64,000 nucleotides of DNA from NCBI GenBank assembly GCA_020081605.1, contig JAHREC010000009.1, positions 5,394,001 to 5,458,000 on the forward strand, in the 5' to 3' direction. The notes below the pieces were generated by a model, which saw nothing but the letters and a program-made list of their open reading frames with translations, was not told where the DNA came from and made no database searches. Positions within the stretch are counted from its first letter, which is position 1. Each line of letters starts with the position of its first letter. Origin of the DNA: Albifimbria verrucaria (Eukaryota > Ascomycota > Sordariomycetes > Hypocreales > Stachybotryaceae). The position numbers were made by a program, and so were the translations under genes. Of the stretch, positions 36,092 to 48,194 are shown in pieces.

Positions 36092-37842
36092 TTACAAGCG
36101 TAAGTCGCTCAGTCGCTCCTTTATATATCGGAAACTCTTTTTTCTAAAGTCTCCATCCAGGAGTTCTGTTGAGTCTTTTCCGAACTCGAGTAACTGCCGG
36201 CTTTCCTGCCATGTTGGCCAATGTGTGAAGGAGCCGTCCGTAGCATTAGGCAGGCCTTCATTTGGATCCAAAGTATTCAAAAAAGCGATGTAGCGATCCT
36301 GGATGCCCTTGCTAACATCATCGGTCTTGTAAAAGAGGCGAGGCAAGTCCGATACATGATATGTGCCCACGATTGGAGTATCGCGACCATAAGTGGCAAG
36401 ATACGACCATGCAGAAACAGACCGGGGAACTGCGTCTAATAGAATGCGGCTCATGAGGATGAACTCAAAATCACCTAGAATTGTAGCTATTCGCTTGAAT
36501 TCTGGATAGGTGTCGTTCAGAGAATTTGCCCAGGTTTGTCCTGAGCCGCATTGAGGGTAGGTATTGACGAAGCCCTGAACTTGTTCGCGCGTAGCATTGC
36601 GGAAGAAAATTCTGTTCAGATAAGAGACTAGCTCTACTTCAGTAGTAACATTATATGGGAATAGAGCGAAGATTCTGCCCTGTATCTGGTATTAGCTCAC
36701 CGGTGCTGTGCAAAATCTCACCAAGGCTGTGCTTACCTCGTCCTCTTGATTACCAATTATCATTGGTACAGCGGCATACTTCTTGGTCTTGGCCAAGACT
36801 TCAGGGCTCGCTGTAATGACTCGGCCATCTGGTCGAGGGGCATAGCTAAGAGCCACATTGTGATAGCCTAGAAAGCTGGGGACTTTTGTTGTGGCAAGTG
36901 CAAATGTGTCGTAGTCAACCTGTCGTAGACACTCAACCTTGTGATCATCCGGAACTGACCCACACCCAGCTTCTCGTGTCACTGTATCAAATATCTCTTG
37001 TGCCTTGGCACCGTCCACAGATTCTGTTGGGGTCAGACTACCACTATTCATAATAGCGCCCCTAAACAAACGACGGCCCTTATAAGTATTGTCTCCGTCA
37101 TAGAGGGCCATTTGACTAAACACGCTCATGGATCCTGCGCTCTCGCCCCAGATTGTGACTGCGTCAGGATCACCGCCAAATTGCTCGATATTGTCTGCTA
37201 CCCACTCCAGGGCCATTCTCTGGTCGAGCAGGCCCAAGTTAGCCGCCCCATCTGCTAGTATTTGTTTTCCTCCAAGAAAGCCGAAGCCTCCAAGGCGATA
37301 GTTTATCCCAACGAAGATGAACGGCTTGCCCTGGGAAACTGCTCGAGGAATTAACACAGATCCATTGTACGGCTGCGTGCTTCCCAGTTGGAAGCCTCCA
37401 CCATGCATCCAGAAGAGGACGGGTAGCTTCGCATCAACAGTGGTATTCCGTGGTCGCATAATAGAAAGCGTTAAGCAGTCTTCTGTCACATCGCCTGACG
37501 CTGATCCAAAGAATAACGCTTCTGCGACGCCGTTCACGCCTAACACGCGATTGAACAATGGTGATTCATCTGCATTCGTGAACTGGGGGCAGGCAGGCCC
37601 CAGGCCGGTATCCTGAAATTTGCCAAAACTCTCCAGGCGTTCCGGTGGCCTAAGTCTTAAGGAACCTATTGGAGGTCTCGCGTAGGGTATGCCACGGTAA
37701 TACTCAACATCTTCGGATACAGAACCAATTAGAGTACCAGCAGGTATTGCGATTTGAGCTATGGCTGAGATAGTTGGGATTGTAGCAGCCCTTGAAATGC
37801 CATTGAGCGTGATTAAAAAGGGAGTATGTTTAGCAACATCAT
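36092..37842 (-). CDS. Secreted type-B carboxylesterase/lipase
   Basis: Alpha/beta-hydrolase of the COesterase family, hydrolysing carboxylic esters, probably outside the cell. The start at 37842 opens a signal peptide whose hydrophobic core continues in a second frame after a break in an A/T run at 37815-37819. Family motifs: EDCLTLSIMRP (EDCLxLN-like), MHGGGFQLGS (oxyanion hole), and WGESAGSMSV with the nucleophile Ser (GxSxG). The acidic and His residues expected downstream lie in well-kept sequence, including NQEDE and the DGSFTHWPTWQ region. One intron, 36680-36736. Length near 560 residues matches secreted fungal members. Substrate could be lipid, a plant ester or a metabolite; context does not decide. 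Confidence 0.88.
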
Positions 37843-40800
37843 AGTAACAGGAAACTTTTCAGGCTTTAAGTGGATGGTGGTAGGGAATGTTAGAAAGAGT
37901 GAGCGTCTTCCAAGATTATTTGTACTGGAATTTATGTGACGGTGGATATGAAATCGTGAAGTTAGACTTGATTATAATATCTGTGTATGTAAGCGACGTC
38001 CATTTGTGAAGCGAGCGGAGAATCGCACTTTCGTCGAATGCCGATTAGGAAGGCTTCGCCAATTTGTTCCTTCGGAAACCCACATCCAGGATCATTAATC
38101 ACATGAGTGTCCTACTTGAAGAGCCGGTCCAATTAGGAAGACAGTAGAGGCTTGATATGTTACAAGCTAGCCAAGGTACCTAAAAGTCCCTGTCTCAAAG
38201 CCAATGATGCCTTCCACAATAAGCAGTCCTCCAAACCTGGAAATTAGTTTGTCTGTGATAAGACTTTACTATACATATTCAACCATGTTCTTCAATTGCT
38301 TAGTTTCAGTGACTCCGAGTATCACTTGTTTTACATTTGCTAAGGTGCTCACTTCTCCCCAGTCAGGCAAACAATTATCTGCATTCTCCTATAACTATGT
38401 CCCCTTTGTTCCTAGCATCGATGTCTATGGTGGAAATTCGGAGTCAGAAACGGAACTAGCGAGGCAGCTAATGGCGAGCCCAGAACGTTGGCTAGCTTTG
38501 TAATCCTCCTACTCTTCAGAATATATGGAATCGTATCCCAGCGAGGCATGTTCATAATTAATTAGTCACCCCCATAGAAGACAACGGGGTTCTTGCTTAG
38601 ACCTCGGACTTACCTTTTTAGCCCCAGCCGGAGTTAGGGGTCCTAGTTACCGCAAACGCTGTGTATCTCCGGTCAGCGCTAAGTAGTGTGGGTTATACAG
38701 ATGAAAGGTGCCAGGGTATACTCAACAGAACGATTTCATGGATGCCCTCCTAGGCACGTTCTATTTGCACTTGTTTACATCGCTTTAGGATAGCATCAGT
38801 GAATGATCTGCAGAAGTCCATGTCGACCTTCTTAGGGTTAGGTAATCCTAGAAATTAAATACTATATCAACAAAGTTGAGACTTGATGACAACCAAGCAG
38901 ACCATCGTGGCGAGCAGGCAAAACCTGAATCACGGAAGCTAGCACTTGTGCAAAAATCCAACTAATATACTGTACTAATTCCGTGAAGCATATACCGACT
39001 AAAAAGCTTGATGAGGGCTTAGATATCCCACTCAGGCCTATTGATGGCCAAGACAATCCAACACCAAGGGTACAGGGTGGCGAATTGTTCTGGTTTGCAT
39101 TTCAGCTAAGATGATAGAGGGTCAACCTAGCCTATACATAGCGTCTTGCATATTGGTTTGCGCAATCAAAAGTAGATTTATGGCATTTTCAAACAACAAC
39201 TTAGATCAGCTAAGAACAAATTATTTCTGAGGATTACTGAAATGCCGCGTTTCTGGAGCGTTTGGTATATTATGTTACCTTTAACTTCGTCGGTATCCAC
39301 TTCTTAGTTCATCAATTTCCAAGAATCTTGTGACAGCAATTCAGGGCATAATTGCGTTGCAATTATCTGAATTAGGCCATGCAGTACGCTGGACGCTTTG
39401 CCTGATACGCCTTTTGAACCCGATTGGTCTTACTAGCAATGGTAAATTGCCCTGTTATAGATGCCAACTGTTTATCTTAGGCACCGCCTCTATACCCGTT
39501 GACACCACTGGTTTCTTGAATCGGCCTAATGAGTCAAAGGCTACCATTCGACTTACCAGAAGAGATAGAGCCCCTGACTTCGGGTAAGCTCATAGATTTG
39601 ATTAGAAGTATAACGGAAAGAATGACAAAGAAGAATCTGCAAAGCTCCGAAGGATCCGAATATGTCTTATCATTGCAAGGTAGAACTTTCATTTTGGCGC
39701 AACCGAATCGACATTTCTTTTCTACCACCGCCGAGGCTCTTGTGTTTAATTATACTATCACACTTATAGTGACATAGCTCTTCACTTATAGCGGGTTTCG
39801 GGTCGATTCTGTGGTCATGTCCATGGGCTTAATTCAGTAAGCTGACCCGTAACTCACTTTCATAGCTTCAACATAAAATATGCTGGCTATGTCAGGGACA
39901 GAACTTCCGAAACTGGCGTAATTCAGATTGACCATATTATTCCATGTCTATGTCATCTAGCGTAGTGTCAGGTATTCACAACTGTTACCAAAGCCTATGA
40001 TGTGTATACATGACTGGAGTGCAAGAGCAAAAAGTTCCACAAGAAAATGAGAAAGAGCCAGTGATTTGCGTCGCATATCATTAAGACAGTATCGAGACAA
40101 ATAAATCTCGAAGTTTGGGATCAGATGATGTTGATTCTTCGTGTTTCCATCGTGGTTTTGCAATATATAATAGCAATCGAGTTTTGTTACTTCACAAGCT
40201 GCTACAAGCATAATTTATAGACATTCTCTGCAGCTTCGCGTAAACACAGGAGCTGCCCAGGTCAAAATCCTAACACTCATCCTTATTGACCCGTTATTGG
40301 CTTTCGACCAATCACTTATGTCTGGGCGCCGAGACCCAACCGTAGCGGAAAACCCGACAGCCTAAGGGATTTCATCGTCATTCTTGGCTATACCACTGGG
40401 GACTAGCGACGGCAGTTGCAACCCGAGACTTGGCTGGAAGGCCGCGTGTTACATGATCTCATCTTATAGCATCTTGTCCAATCCCATGCCATCCCGTTCA
40501 ATGAGAAGCGGGTCTCCAATGGAGGCTTTTGATGATGTTAACAGACCCCGCAGCTAGTTTAGTAGTAGGCCCATGCTAGACTGGGGCTTGTGAAGAACTA
40601 ATTCACAGGTAGCATGACATGGGCCAAGGGCAGTGGTTCGGATGGCAGGCTTCAATCCTGGACAGGAACCTCGATTAAATATTTCAATTGTTCACGAAGA
40701 TATAAAGGCGGCAGAATTCTACAAATGCAACAGAATTCAACTTACTTGATCTAATCATTTCATTTTGTCCCCACCAGCAGAGCAGGCCATTTTAAAGACT

Positions 40801-40863
40801 TGATACACAGCCTTTTCACACATCAATCTATCTCTTTAGAAACACCATTCTATACAAGGCGTC
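37843..40863. other. Gene-poor stretch of 3 kb
   Basis: The longest region without a recognisable gene. Open frames at 38204-38503 and 39330-39777 have no similarity I can name and no good splice context. The last 150 bases are the promoter of the small membrane protein gene. Confidence 0.5.
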
Positions 40864-41180
40864 ATGGATGCTACTTTGAATTACGCCAACCTTGTGGTTC
40901 GCCAGTATCGACACCGTAGTCGTGGGCGTCGCATCGCCTCTGGTGCTATTGCAGGCATTGTTATTGGCTGCGTCATCTTTATCCTCTGTGCTCTCTTCTG
41001 CTGCTGGTTCTGCTGCTGCAGGAAGAAGCGCGCCAAAGGAACGCCGGCTACTCACACCCCAGAAGCAGCCGTGGCTTTCTTAGCAGATTCCGCAACCACC
41101 ATCCTCAGCAGGTGCACCCGGGCATGCAGGAGGCTGGATACGGTTATGGCCCACAAGCTCCTCCACCGGTCCATCGTTAG
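40864..41180 (+). CDS. Small Cys-rich single-span membrane protein
   Basis: A short protein of about 105 residues. An N-terminus rich in Tyr and Arg precedes one strongly hydrophobic helix (SGAIAGIVIGCVIFILCALF), which runs into CCWFCCCRKKR, a Cys cluster next to basic residues typical of a palmitoylated membrane edge. The frame as given runs to 41241. A break at the C run 41057-41060 would shift it to a Pro/Gly/Tyr-rich tail ending at 41180, resembling a family of small fungal proteins I have seen only as hypothetical. I prefer the 41180 end because that tail is compositionally coherent. Function unknown. Confidence 0.6.
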
Positions 41181-42300
41181 TTTCGCGAGACACGATGACA
41201 GGACCATACGGTTGAAATATATTTATGACACCACAATGTAAACAATCATGGTCTGTCATTATCAACAACATAATTTCTTCAGGCAAGCGGTGGTGGCGGA
41301 AGAGTTGGAATAATAGTAATGGAGCAGTGACGAGGATGGAACACGAGCTTTACAATAGTCAGAACTCATTCAAGTAACCATGTAATTATGACTCAAAAAT
41401 GAGTTCAGAAAATCTTCTCAAATGTTCAAGAGCCACGTTGGATTATTTATCCGATAACATCGCGATCAATGTGGTAGTTCATGAAGCCACTTAGAGTTGG
41501 CAGATGATTACCGAACACATGGCAAGTTTGGATGCGGAGGGTTTGATAAATTTGCATGTCGACAAATTTGATGCGAGATTAGGGCTCATAATGATTCAAT
41601 ATTTTTGTTTTCCTATATTTTGAAACGTCTCAATTGTGCAGGCCGGGTCCCAGATCCTAGAATATTCCGTTTTCAACTGCTGCCTGGACTATAGACAGCT
41701 TGTGCTAAGTTAGCCTTTAGGCAATGTTCAACTTCCAAGCACTTTTTACATGGCTAGCTTACCCTCGTGCCTGTTCATGGTATTGACTCTTACGACTAAA
41801 CATAGCCATTCGGCAGCAGTATTTCATTGGGATCGGCGCCAAGTCAACTGTCACTGATTAATTTACAAAAGGAGGCATCGTTTCTACATGACGAACAGGG
41901 ACTTAGAAGGAAGTGTATTATTTGTCAGGGTGTAGAACAGGTTTCGCCTGGTTGTCTTTATTCGATTATTGATGAAGAAGAAACAGTCCATTGCTGCCGA
42001 GCGTCCACAGCTTCGTTTACGGTCAACGTGCCAGGTTCTCTGGGGCAGTTCCTTGCAGGCGTTTTCCCCTCAGACGCGATATTGAATGCGGAGTAGGTTG
42101 CTGACTTCTCCTCGCATCCTACCAATAATACGCACAACCTTGAGGCCTGCGGCACAGCTCCGGGCCGAATCCGAATATTTGCCAGGATTGAACTGAATTT
42201 TGAGCTCAGGAACCTATGAAAAACAATACATATATGGGCCAGATAGCCCAAGCCATCACTTTCAACATGCATGATTATCGATTATTTGTGGTGAATTAAT
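41181..42300. other. Intergenic, no gene recognised
   Basis: About 1.1 kb between two plus-strand genes. The open frame at 41827-42096 has no similarity I recognise. Confidence 0.55.
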
Positions 42301-43861
42301 ATGCGATTGATTACCTGGGTATTCCTTCTGCTGCCTACAGTATTTGCTGCCTCCAACATACGTGAGCAGCTAAATAACTGTCTGGCAGCAGCGTTCGTGC
42401 CCTATCACAAACACATCTCTATCGGCTGGCTGCGAGACTCCCAGCCTTTCAACACACGACTATATTTCACCCCTGCCGCCATTGCTATTCCCACCACGGT
42501 GGGTCACATTGAGCATGCTGTGGCGTGTGGCATCAAATATGGAGTGAAGATAAGCGCCAAAAGCGGCGGCCACAGCTACGCTTCTTTTGGGCTCGGTGGT
42601 GAAAACGGCCACCTCGTGGTTGAGATGGAGCATATGCATAAGGTCACTGTAATTGCTGGGGTAAGGCTAGAATACAGCCAGGGGCTAGGCTCGGCCACGT
42701 CGCTGTCGAGTTGTTTGCGCAAGGTGGCCGAGCTATCCCGCATGGCACTTGTCCTGGGTGAGTTGAAAGAGTCACCGCAAACTCGATTCAACTGACAAGA
42801 AACAGGGTGGGCCTTGGTGGTCATGCTCTGCATGGTGGTTATGGAATGTCAGCCCATACGCATGGCTTAACATTGGACTGGATTACTGGTGCCACTGTAA
42901 CCTTAGCGAATTCTACGACAGTCCACTGCTCCGCCACCGAGAACCAGGATCTCTTCTGGGCCCTAAGAGGTGCTGGTTCTTCGTTTGGAATTGTTTCTGA
43001 GTTTGAGTTTGATACTTTCCCGGCACCATCTGAGGTCACATATTATACAGTGACGTTGAACTGGAACGTAACGACAATGGTCTCCGGCCTTCAGTCACTA
43101 CAAAAGTTTGCAAATAATATGCCATCGGAACTAAATATGCGAGCTACTGTGTCTCGGATTTCGAGTGTGCTTGAGGGGTATATTACGGAAGTACTACTGA
43201 GTTGCAGCATGTGATTCAGCCACTACTTATTTCAATGGGAGGAAAATTGTCGACTGTCAATACCAGTGGATGGCTAGCAGGGTTAGAATACTTCTCTGGC
43301 GGAACACCCCTGAACCAAACTGAGTCCTACTTCTCTGTAAGTTCCTATTTGTTACATAATGAAAGTCCATTGCTGACCGTTGTGTAGCAACAGAAGTTTT
43401 ATGCGAGCAGCGTGACTGCATCAGCTCTCAGTGACTCCCAGATTAGGAAGCTTGCTCACTACACCTTCGAAGGAACAAATACGGGGCTCCGACTTCCACT
43501 TTGGTGGTTCCAAGTCGATCTTCATGGAGGCGTCACCTCCGCTCTCTCAAGAATCGGGAATGAAGACACGGCGTATCCACACCGGGAAAAGCTTTTTCTA
43601 TTTCAGTTCTTTGACACCGCACTAATCAAATACCCACGAAGTGGATTCAAGTTAGTCCAGGGGTTTAGAAAATCTATCACGGACGAATTAGAAGACGGTG
43701 ACTGGGGAATGTATGCCAATTACGCAGATACCGAAGTGAGCTCATTCACTGCTCAACGTCTATATTGGGGTAACAATCTCCAGAAACTGCAGAAAATTAA
43801 AAGACAATTGGACCCCGAAGAAGTTTTCGCAAATCCGCAGTCAATCACTCCAAGCTCGTAA
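42301..43861 (+). CDS. Secreted AA7-type FAD-linked oxidase
   Basis: VAO-fold flavoprotein resembling glucooligosaccharide oxidases (AA7), which oxidise sugar C1 to lactones and reduce O2. The ATG at 42301 starts a signal peptide ([18 protein letters not shown]). [12 protein letters not shown] supplies the His and [14 protein letters not shown] the Cys expected to link FAD bicovalently. [21 protein letters not shown] is the second FAD motif, and the C-terminus carries the BBE-type YANYAD. Introns 42758-42805 and 43337-43387 are GT-AG. Frame breaks sit in G runs at 42681-42684 and 43175-43178. It is a different subgroup from the oxidase at 6.3-8.1 kb (GGHS versus NTGHD). Sugar oxidation is the family default; metabolite oxidation is also possible. 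Confidence 0.88.
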
Positions 43862-44175
43862 GTAGGTATCTATCTTTTACCCTTGGTACTGCGGGCCCGC
43901 TATGTACATGTGGCCTCTGTCTAAATACTTGAATCAATGAGACGTCGAAAGGTTGATCATACTAGAGCATGTCTTACGAGAGAGCACTGTATTTATCTTG
44001 GGACCAAGGCTTTGTGACATACTGCCTTATGAAGATAGTGAACGATGTAGTGGCAGTTAAAGAGTAACCCACAAACCCACCTAATAGACAACAATTGATA
44101 ACTTCTCCATGGTTGATCACATCCAAGAGCCGTTGATATACTTAAAGCCTAATTACAGTCATAAAACCAACGAGA
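43862..44175. other. Short intergenic region before tRNA-Thr
   Basis: About 310 bases between the AA7 oxidase stop and the tRNA. Nothing recognised. Confidence 0.6.
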
Positions 44176-44260
44176 GCCCCGTTGGCTAAGTGGTATAGCG
44201 TGTCACTAGTAACCCTAGGTGGCAATGACAAGATCACTGGTTCGATTCCAGTACGGGGCA
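44176..44260 (+). tRNA. tRNA-Thr (anticodon AGT) with 13-nt intron
   Basis: A full cloverleaf can be folded by hand. The acceptor stem gccccgt pairs with acggggc, with discriminator a at 44260. The D stem is gcta/tagc, the anticodon stem tgtca/tgaca, and the T arm actgg-ttcgatt-ccagt. The 20-base anticodon region is a 7-base loop plus a 13-nt intron at 44212-44224, placed one base 3' of the anticodon 44208-44210 (AGT) as in nuclear tRNAs. The B box ggttcgattcc lies at 44239-44249. Confidence 0.93.
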
Positions 44261-44271
44261 TAGACGTTTCA

Positions 44272-44276
44272 TTTTT
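44272..44276 (+). terminator. RNA polymerase III terminator of tRNA-Thr
   Basis: A run of five T residues 12 bases after the tRNA end, the standard pol III stop signal. Confidence 0.75.
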
Positions 44277-44936
44277 GCAGTACTGGCTTCGTGAGCCAGT
44301 ATGTTTTTTTGCCCGCTTTGCGTATACGTCCATCGGTCGCCCTTCTTCTCATAATGTTGCTTAGCGGTGCTACTTTTAATGCAAGCACGTCTAGCTCATT
44401 GTAAACACAGTTGAATGTCGGTGTTCCATAACCATCATGAACACCTCGTTTTTGTGTTTTTGATCGGGTTATTAGGCAATTTCACATACTATTTTTATTC
44501 ATTTTTACATAATGGTAGTATACCCTATAGCACGTCATTTACTTCAAGAACCTAAAAGAGCGTGTAATCATGCAAATAGTTGATTGCCACAACTACATAA
44601 GCATTAATTGCCAGTTTGCTACCACGTTCTCCACGGCAAGCGTTTGTTGCGAGATACTTTGACGCTGCTGATTACGACGCGATAGGCACAAGGGATTTCC
44701 TACTTAACGACACCAGATAGCGTGTACATGTTAATTGAAGTGGGTTGCTTACTTGAGGGACTACACTATTCACTCAGAGGCTTAAGCTACATATGAAGTT
44801 ATGTGATAGAATGAGGGACTACCTATAAATGCTTGAATTCAGTATCCTTTGGTTAATCAACGCCCTTGTCCGTAAATTATCTTCCAAGTCTTACACTTTT
44901 TGTTCTGAAATCCCAGTAATTCTTTATTTTGTTGGG
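44277..44936. other. Intergenic, no gene recognised
   Basis: About 0.66 kb of AT-rich sequence between the tRNA and the 3' end of the MFS gene. Nothing recognised. Confidence 0.6.
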
Positions 44937-46564
44937 TTATACATTCAACTTTTCTAACTCCATTTTTGCCTGTTCTGCTTGAAGTAGTTGCTGGTAAAAT
45001 CTACTTCTTTCTCGAATCACGTCTCCATAGTAAATAAAAATAAAAGGTATAGCGCACATAAAGACGCTTATAAAGCCTAATATGCTTGTTGCCCAAGCGA
45101 TCCCCAACTCTTTATATATTGGGGCTGCAGCCAAAGGCAGTCCGGAGCCAATGAGACTCCGGAAGGAGGCACTTGCAGCCATAGCAGATGCTGAGAAGAC
45201 ACCGTATGAGTCGCCAAGATAATTTGTTAATGCGATCGTGATAAGTAGGTTCGCTGTCCCAAATGGTATTCCAGCTAGGCAAGGCACAACCCACGAGATG
45301 CTTGATCGAGCAGTCCAGCCGAGCCAAAAGAGCGAGACTACAAACAGCGGTCCCGCTATACATGCCAATGGAAGCCTGCTGTACTCCTTCTTCTTTGCCC
45401 AGGGTCTACCGGCTTGCAGGGAACTCTTCCAGTAAGAATCCCACACAAGAAAGACGACAAGGCCAATTAGAGTCCCACCTGCGATCGGAAGGTACACCAA
45501 GCCCATGGTCTGTGCCGACATGCCATGGACTCCTTTGAAGATAAGCGGGTAGGTCTGAAAAAACATAAAGAAGACAGCATATGCTATTGCCACATACAGG
45601 CTTGATGCTGTTACAATAGGTTCCATAAAGAGCATGGTTAGTGGGCGAACGAGAACAACACGAGCCAAAGCCTGCCAGCCTTTGTTATCCAGTTCAATAG
45701 CAGCGTATATCTGTGCGTTGTCAGATCCAGATTTGCGGGCCATTTTGCGAGCATATTTTGCCTTATTGAGGAGAATGATCGGACCAAAAGTCTCGGGTAA
45801 CAATATTAACGGAATCCATGTCGCACCAGCAATGATGAGGCCGACCCAAAAACCCATCGCCACGTAATCTGCGAAATATATCCAGATATTGTCGGAGCAA
45901 TTACAGGCGCGCAGATATTGATTGTAAGGAAGTAGGTTAAAAACCTTCCCCGTAAGCTAGGGTCATTGTACATATCTGCTATTACGCCCCTCCGACGGCA
46001 AGGGGTGCACTTGCAAAAACGCCAGCAGCGAAACGAAAGAATAGCAAAACAGCCCAGCTGGGAGCCAACGCGCATCCAAGAGTAAACGCAGTGTAGCCGG
46101 CGAATGCAGCCTGGATAACATATTTACGCCCGTAAAGCTCCGATAATGGCCCAAAAAGCAGTGGACCGAAAATATAGCCAACCAGAAACAATGAGATTGG
46201 GAGCGCTAATTGTGGATTTCCTTTTTCATTGCTGATATTAAAGTCGGCAGTTATGGGTGACATGGCGTTGGCAGGGAGTGAGGATGCAAGCGTGCTATTG
46301 AATAATGTAAAGGTAGCTGTGAACACGACGAATAACTTTCTGGTCTGGATTCGAGGAGATTAGTTATTTGCAATTTGGGTAAATGGTGCGCATATGAGCG
46401 TTATCGGACCGTACCTGTGACCAATTGTAAGGATTGTCAGGGTCGCAGGGAGAAAATGTTACAATTCCCTTTTGTGGTGCATCAGATGAATTCGTTGAAA
46501 TATAGTCAAGTTCCTCCATCGACTCATTTTGCTGGTGACTGGACATTCTATTTTCAATGGACAT
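44937..46564 (-). CDS. MFS transporter, DHA1 (12-span) drug/polyamine type
   Basis: Plasma-membrane H+ antiporter of the DHA1 group, like Tpo1/Flr1-type multidrug pumps. The N-terminal tail contains DPDNPYNWSQ, a hallmark of this group. Helices follow with SELYGRKYVIQ (motif A), a PSLRGRFLTYF loop, PVIAPTISGYISQITWRWVF (motif C region), and LLPETFGPIILLNKAKYARK in the central loop. The C-terminal half is uninterrupted down to the stop at 44937. One intron, 46345-46414, comes after the N-terminal tail. Frame breaks fall at a C run at 45987-45990 and an A run at 45848-45852. It is not close enough to the PKS genes to link, so it is more likely a general efflux pump. Confidence 0.9.
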
Positions 46565-48194
46565 CTTCGGAGAAGTGATTAAGATTGTTACTTAGAGAGC
46601 ACACTAACTTTACCCCATAACAGTGGCATAAGATCATTAAACTCAGAGCTCTTGATGAGTTTGAGTGACAAAGTTGGGGGTTGACTATATAAAAGAACCA
46701 CAGACTATTCAATCCGGTCAGGTTCGGCATGAGTGCGATACTGTAAGGAATGGCAAATGGCTTTTATTTGACATAGCCGACCGTGATGACTCGGACAGTG
46801 CTCCGCACGTAAGCAGCTGTTTGTACTCTGTAGAAAAACTTCCCGTTGTAAAATGGAGTGGCAAGAAAAGGAAGGCAAAACGCTATGACATTTGAGACAA
46901 AACTGGCGAACTCGAGTGGCTAAAACGCTGCATGCTAAATTAATTTAGCGCCCCAAAAGTACCAAGCACAATATTTTATTGGCGCCCAATGGACTATGAA
47001 TTAGAGCACAATTATTTACCTGTAGCATAAAATGCCCATAGAGTTCCAGTTTCGCATTCAATAAATGGTTTGGTGCCGTTGAGTAGTCTGTCTAATCCAC
47101 ATCACAACGACTTGACGGTCTAATGAGATGATTGTATTTTAGAGGTGCAGAATGACCGAGAATATATTGCAATGGCCATGTCTGATAGGCAGTTGAGGAG
47201 ATGAATATAATACAATAGTGTGCCGTTCTTAATGTTTCATTTTCATTTATTTATTTGGCACTATCTCCTTTTTCCAATACTTCTCCTTTCAGCAACTATT
47301 AAGGTTGCTCAGATCGACATTAAACCTGTTCGGTGTTAAATTCAATTGATTGCCCTTCCAGTTAAGTTCCTTGATTGTCACTCAGTTGTACTGAAGCTCT
47401 CTAAAATCGCTATGAAGTAGACACTGCTACACAGGTTCTGGAAATTTGATGTGCAACGGCATACAACCCAGGACTGATGGGAACCAAGGTATAGCCTTTG
47501 CAGCAGATTCTGATTCCGAGTGACAGGACGTATCACGTTGATTTCTCTAGAAGGTACTGATAGCATTCAATTACTTTCCAAAACTGCTGCGGAGTAGTTC
47601 TAATACACGAATGAACCTGACAGACACGTTGCATCACAAGAAACTATGCTTTTCTTGTGGTTGACAGGCTGGCCACTAGCGAGAGCCCAATATGTACTAG
47701 CACCTTTATGACAAGAAAACAACCATCAATTTTAGTGGCATTATGCACGTCGTCCTATTTCAGCGCGATCGTTACAGAGCGCACACCGGAAACAGCCACA
47801 CGGGAAGCGCTGCTCCGCGGTTTTGGAGTCCAGTGGCTGGACTCGATGAGGGTTCTCGCAAGCTCTGGTGGAACGACAATTCTAGGCTAGGCATACACAC
47901 CCTTGTTTAGCTCAGTCTTTCATCTGGCAAGGACGCAGATGAGATTCCTGGTACAGTGCGTTGGGGTACTGCTCCGCAAGAATGCAGGCATGCTGCACGA
48001 CGGGAGACGATCCCATTGATGGGAATATACATTGGCGCATACAATAGCCTGTCTTCAAGGACGGCGCTGCATACCTCCATGACTTTTTGGATGAGGCGTG
48101 GTAGACGTCTATAAATTGCCGTCACGAGCGTTGAATATGTTCGATGCTTGGCACACTACAACGGTCCTTTAGGTCTTTGCTCACGAAGAACACC
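46565..48194. other. Intergenic, divergent promoter region
   Basis: About 1.6 kb between the MFS start (-) and the mannanase start (+). Open frames within it show no similarity. It holds both promoters. Confidence 0.55.
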
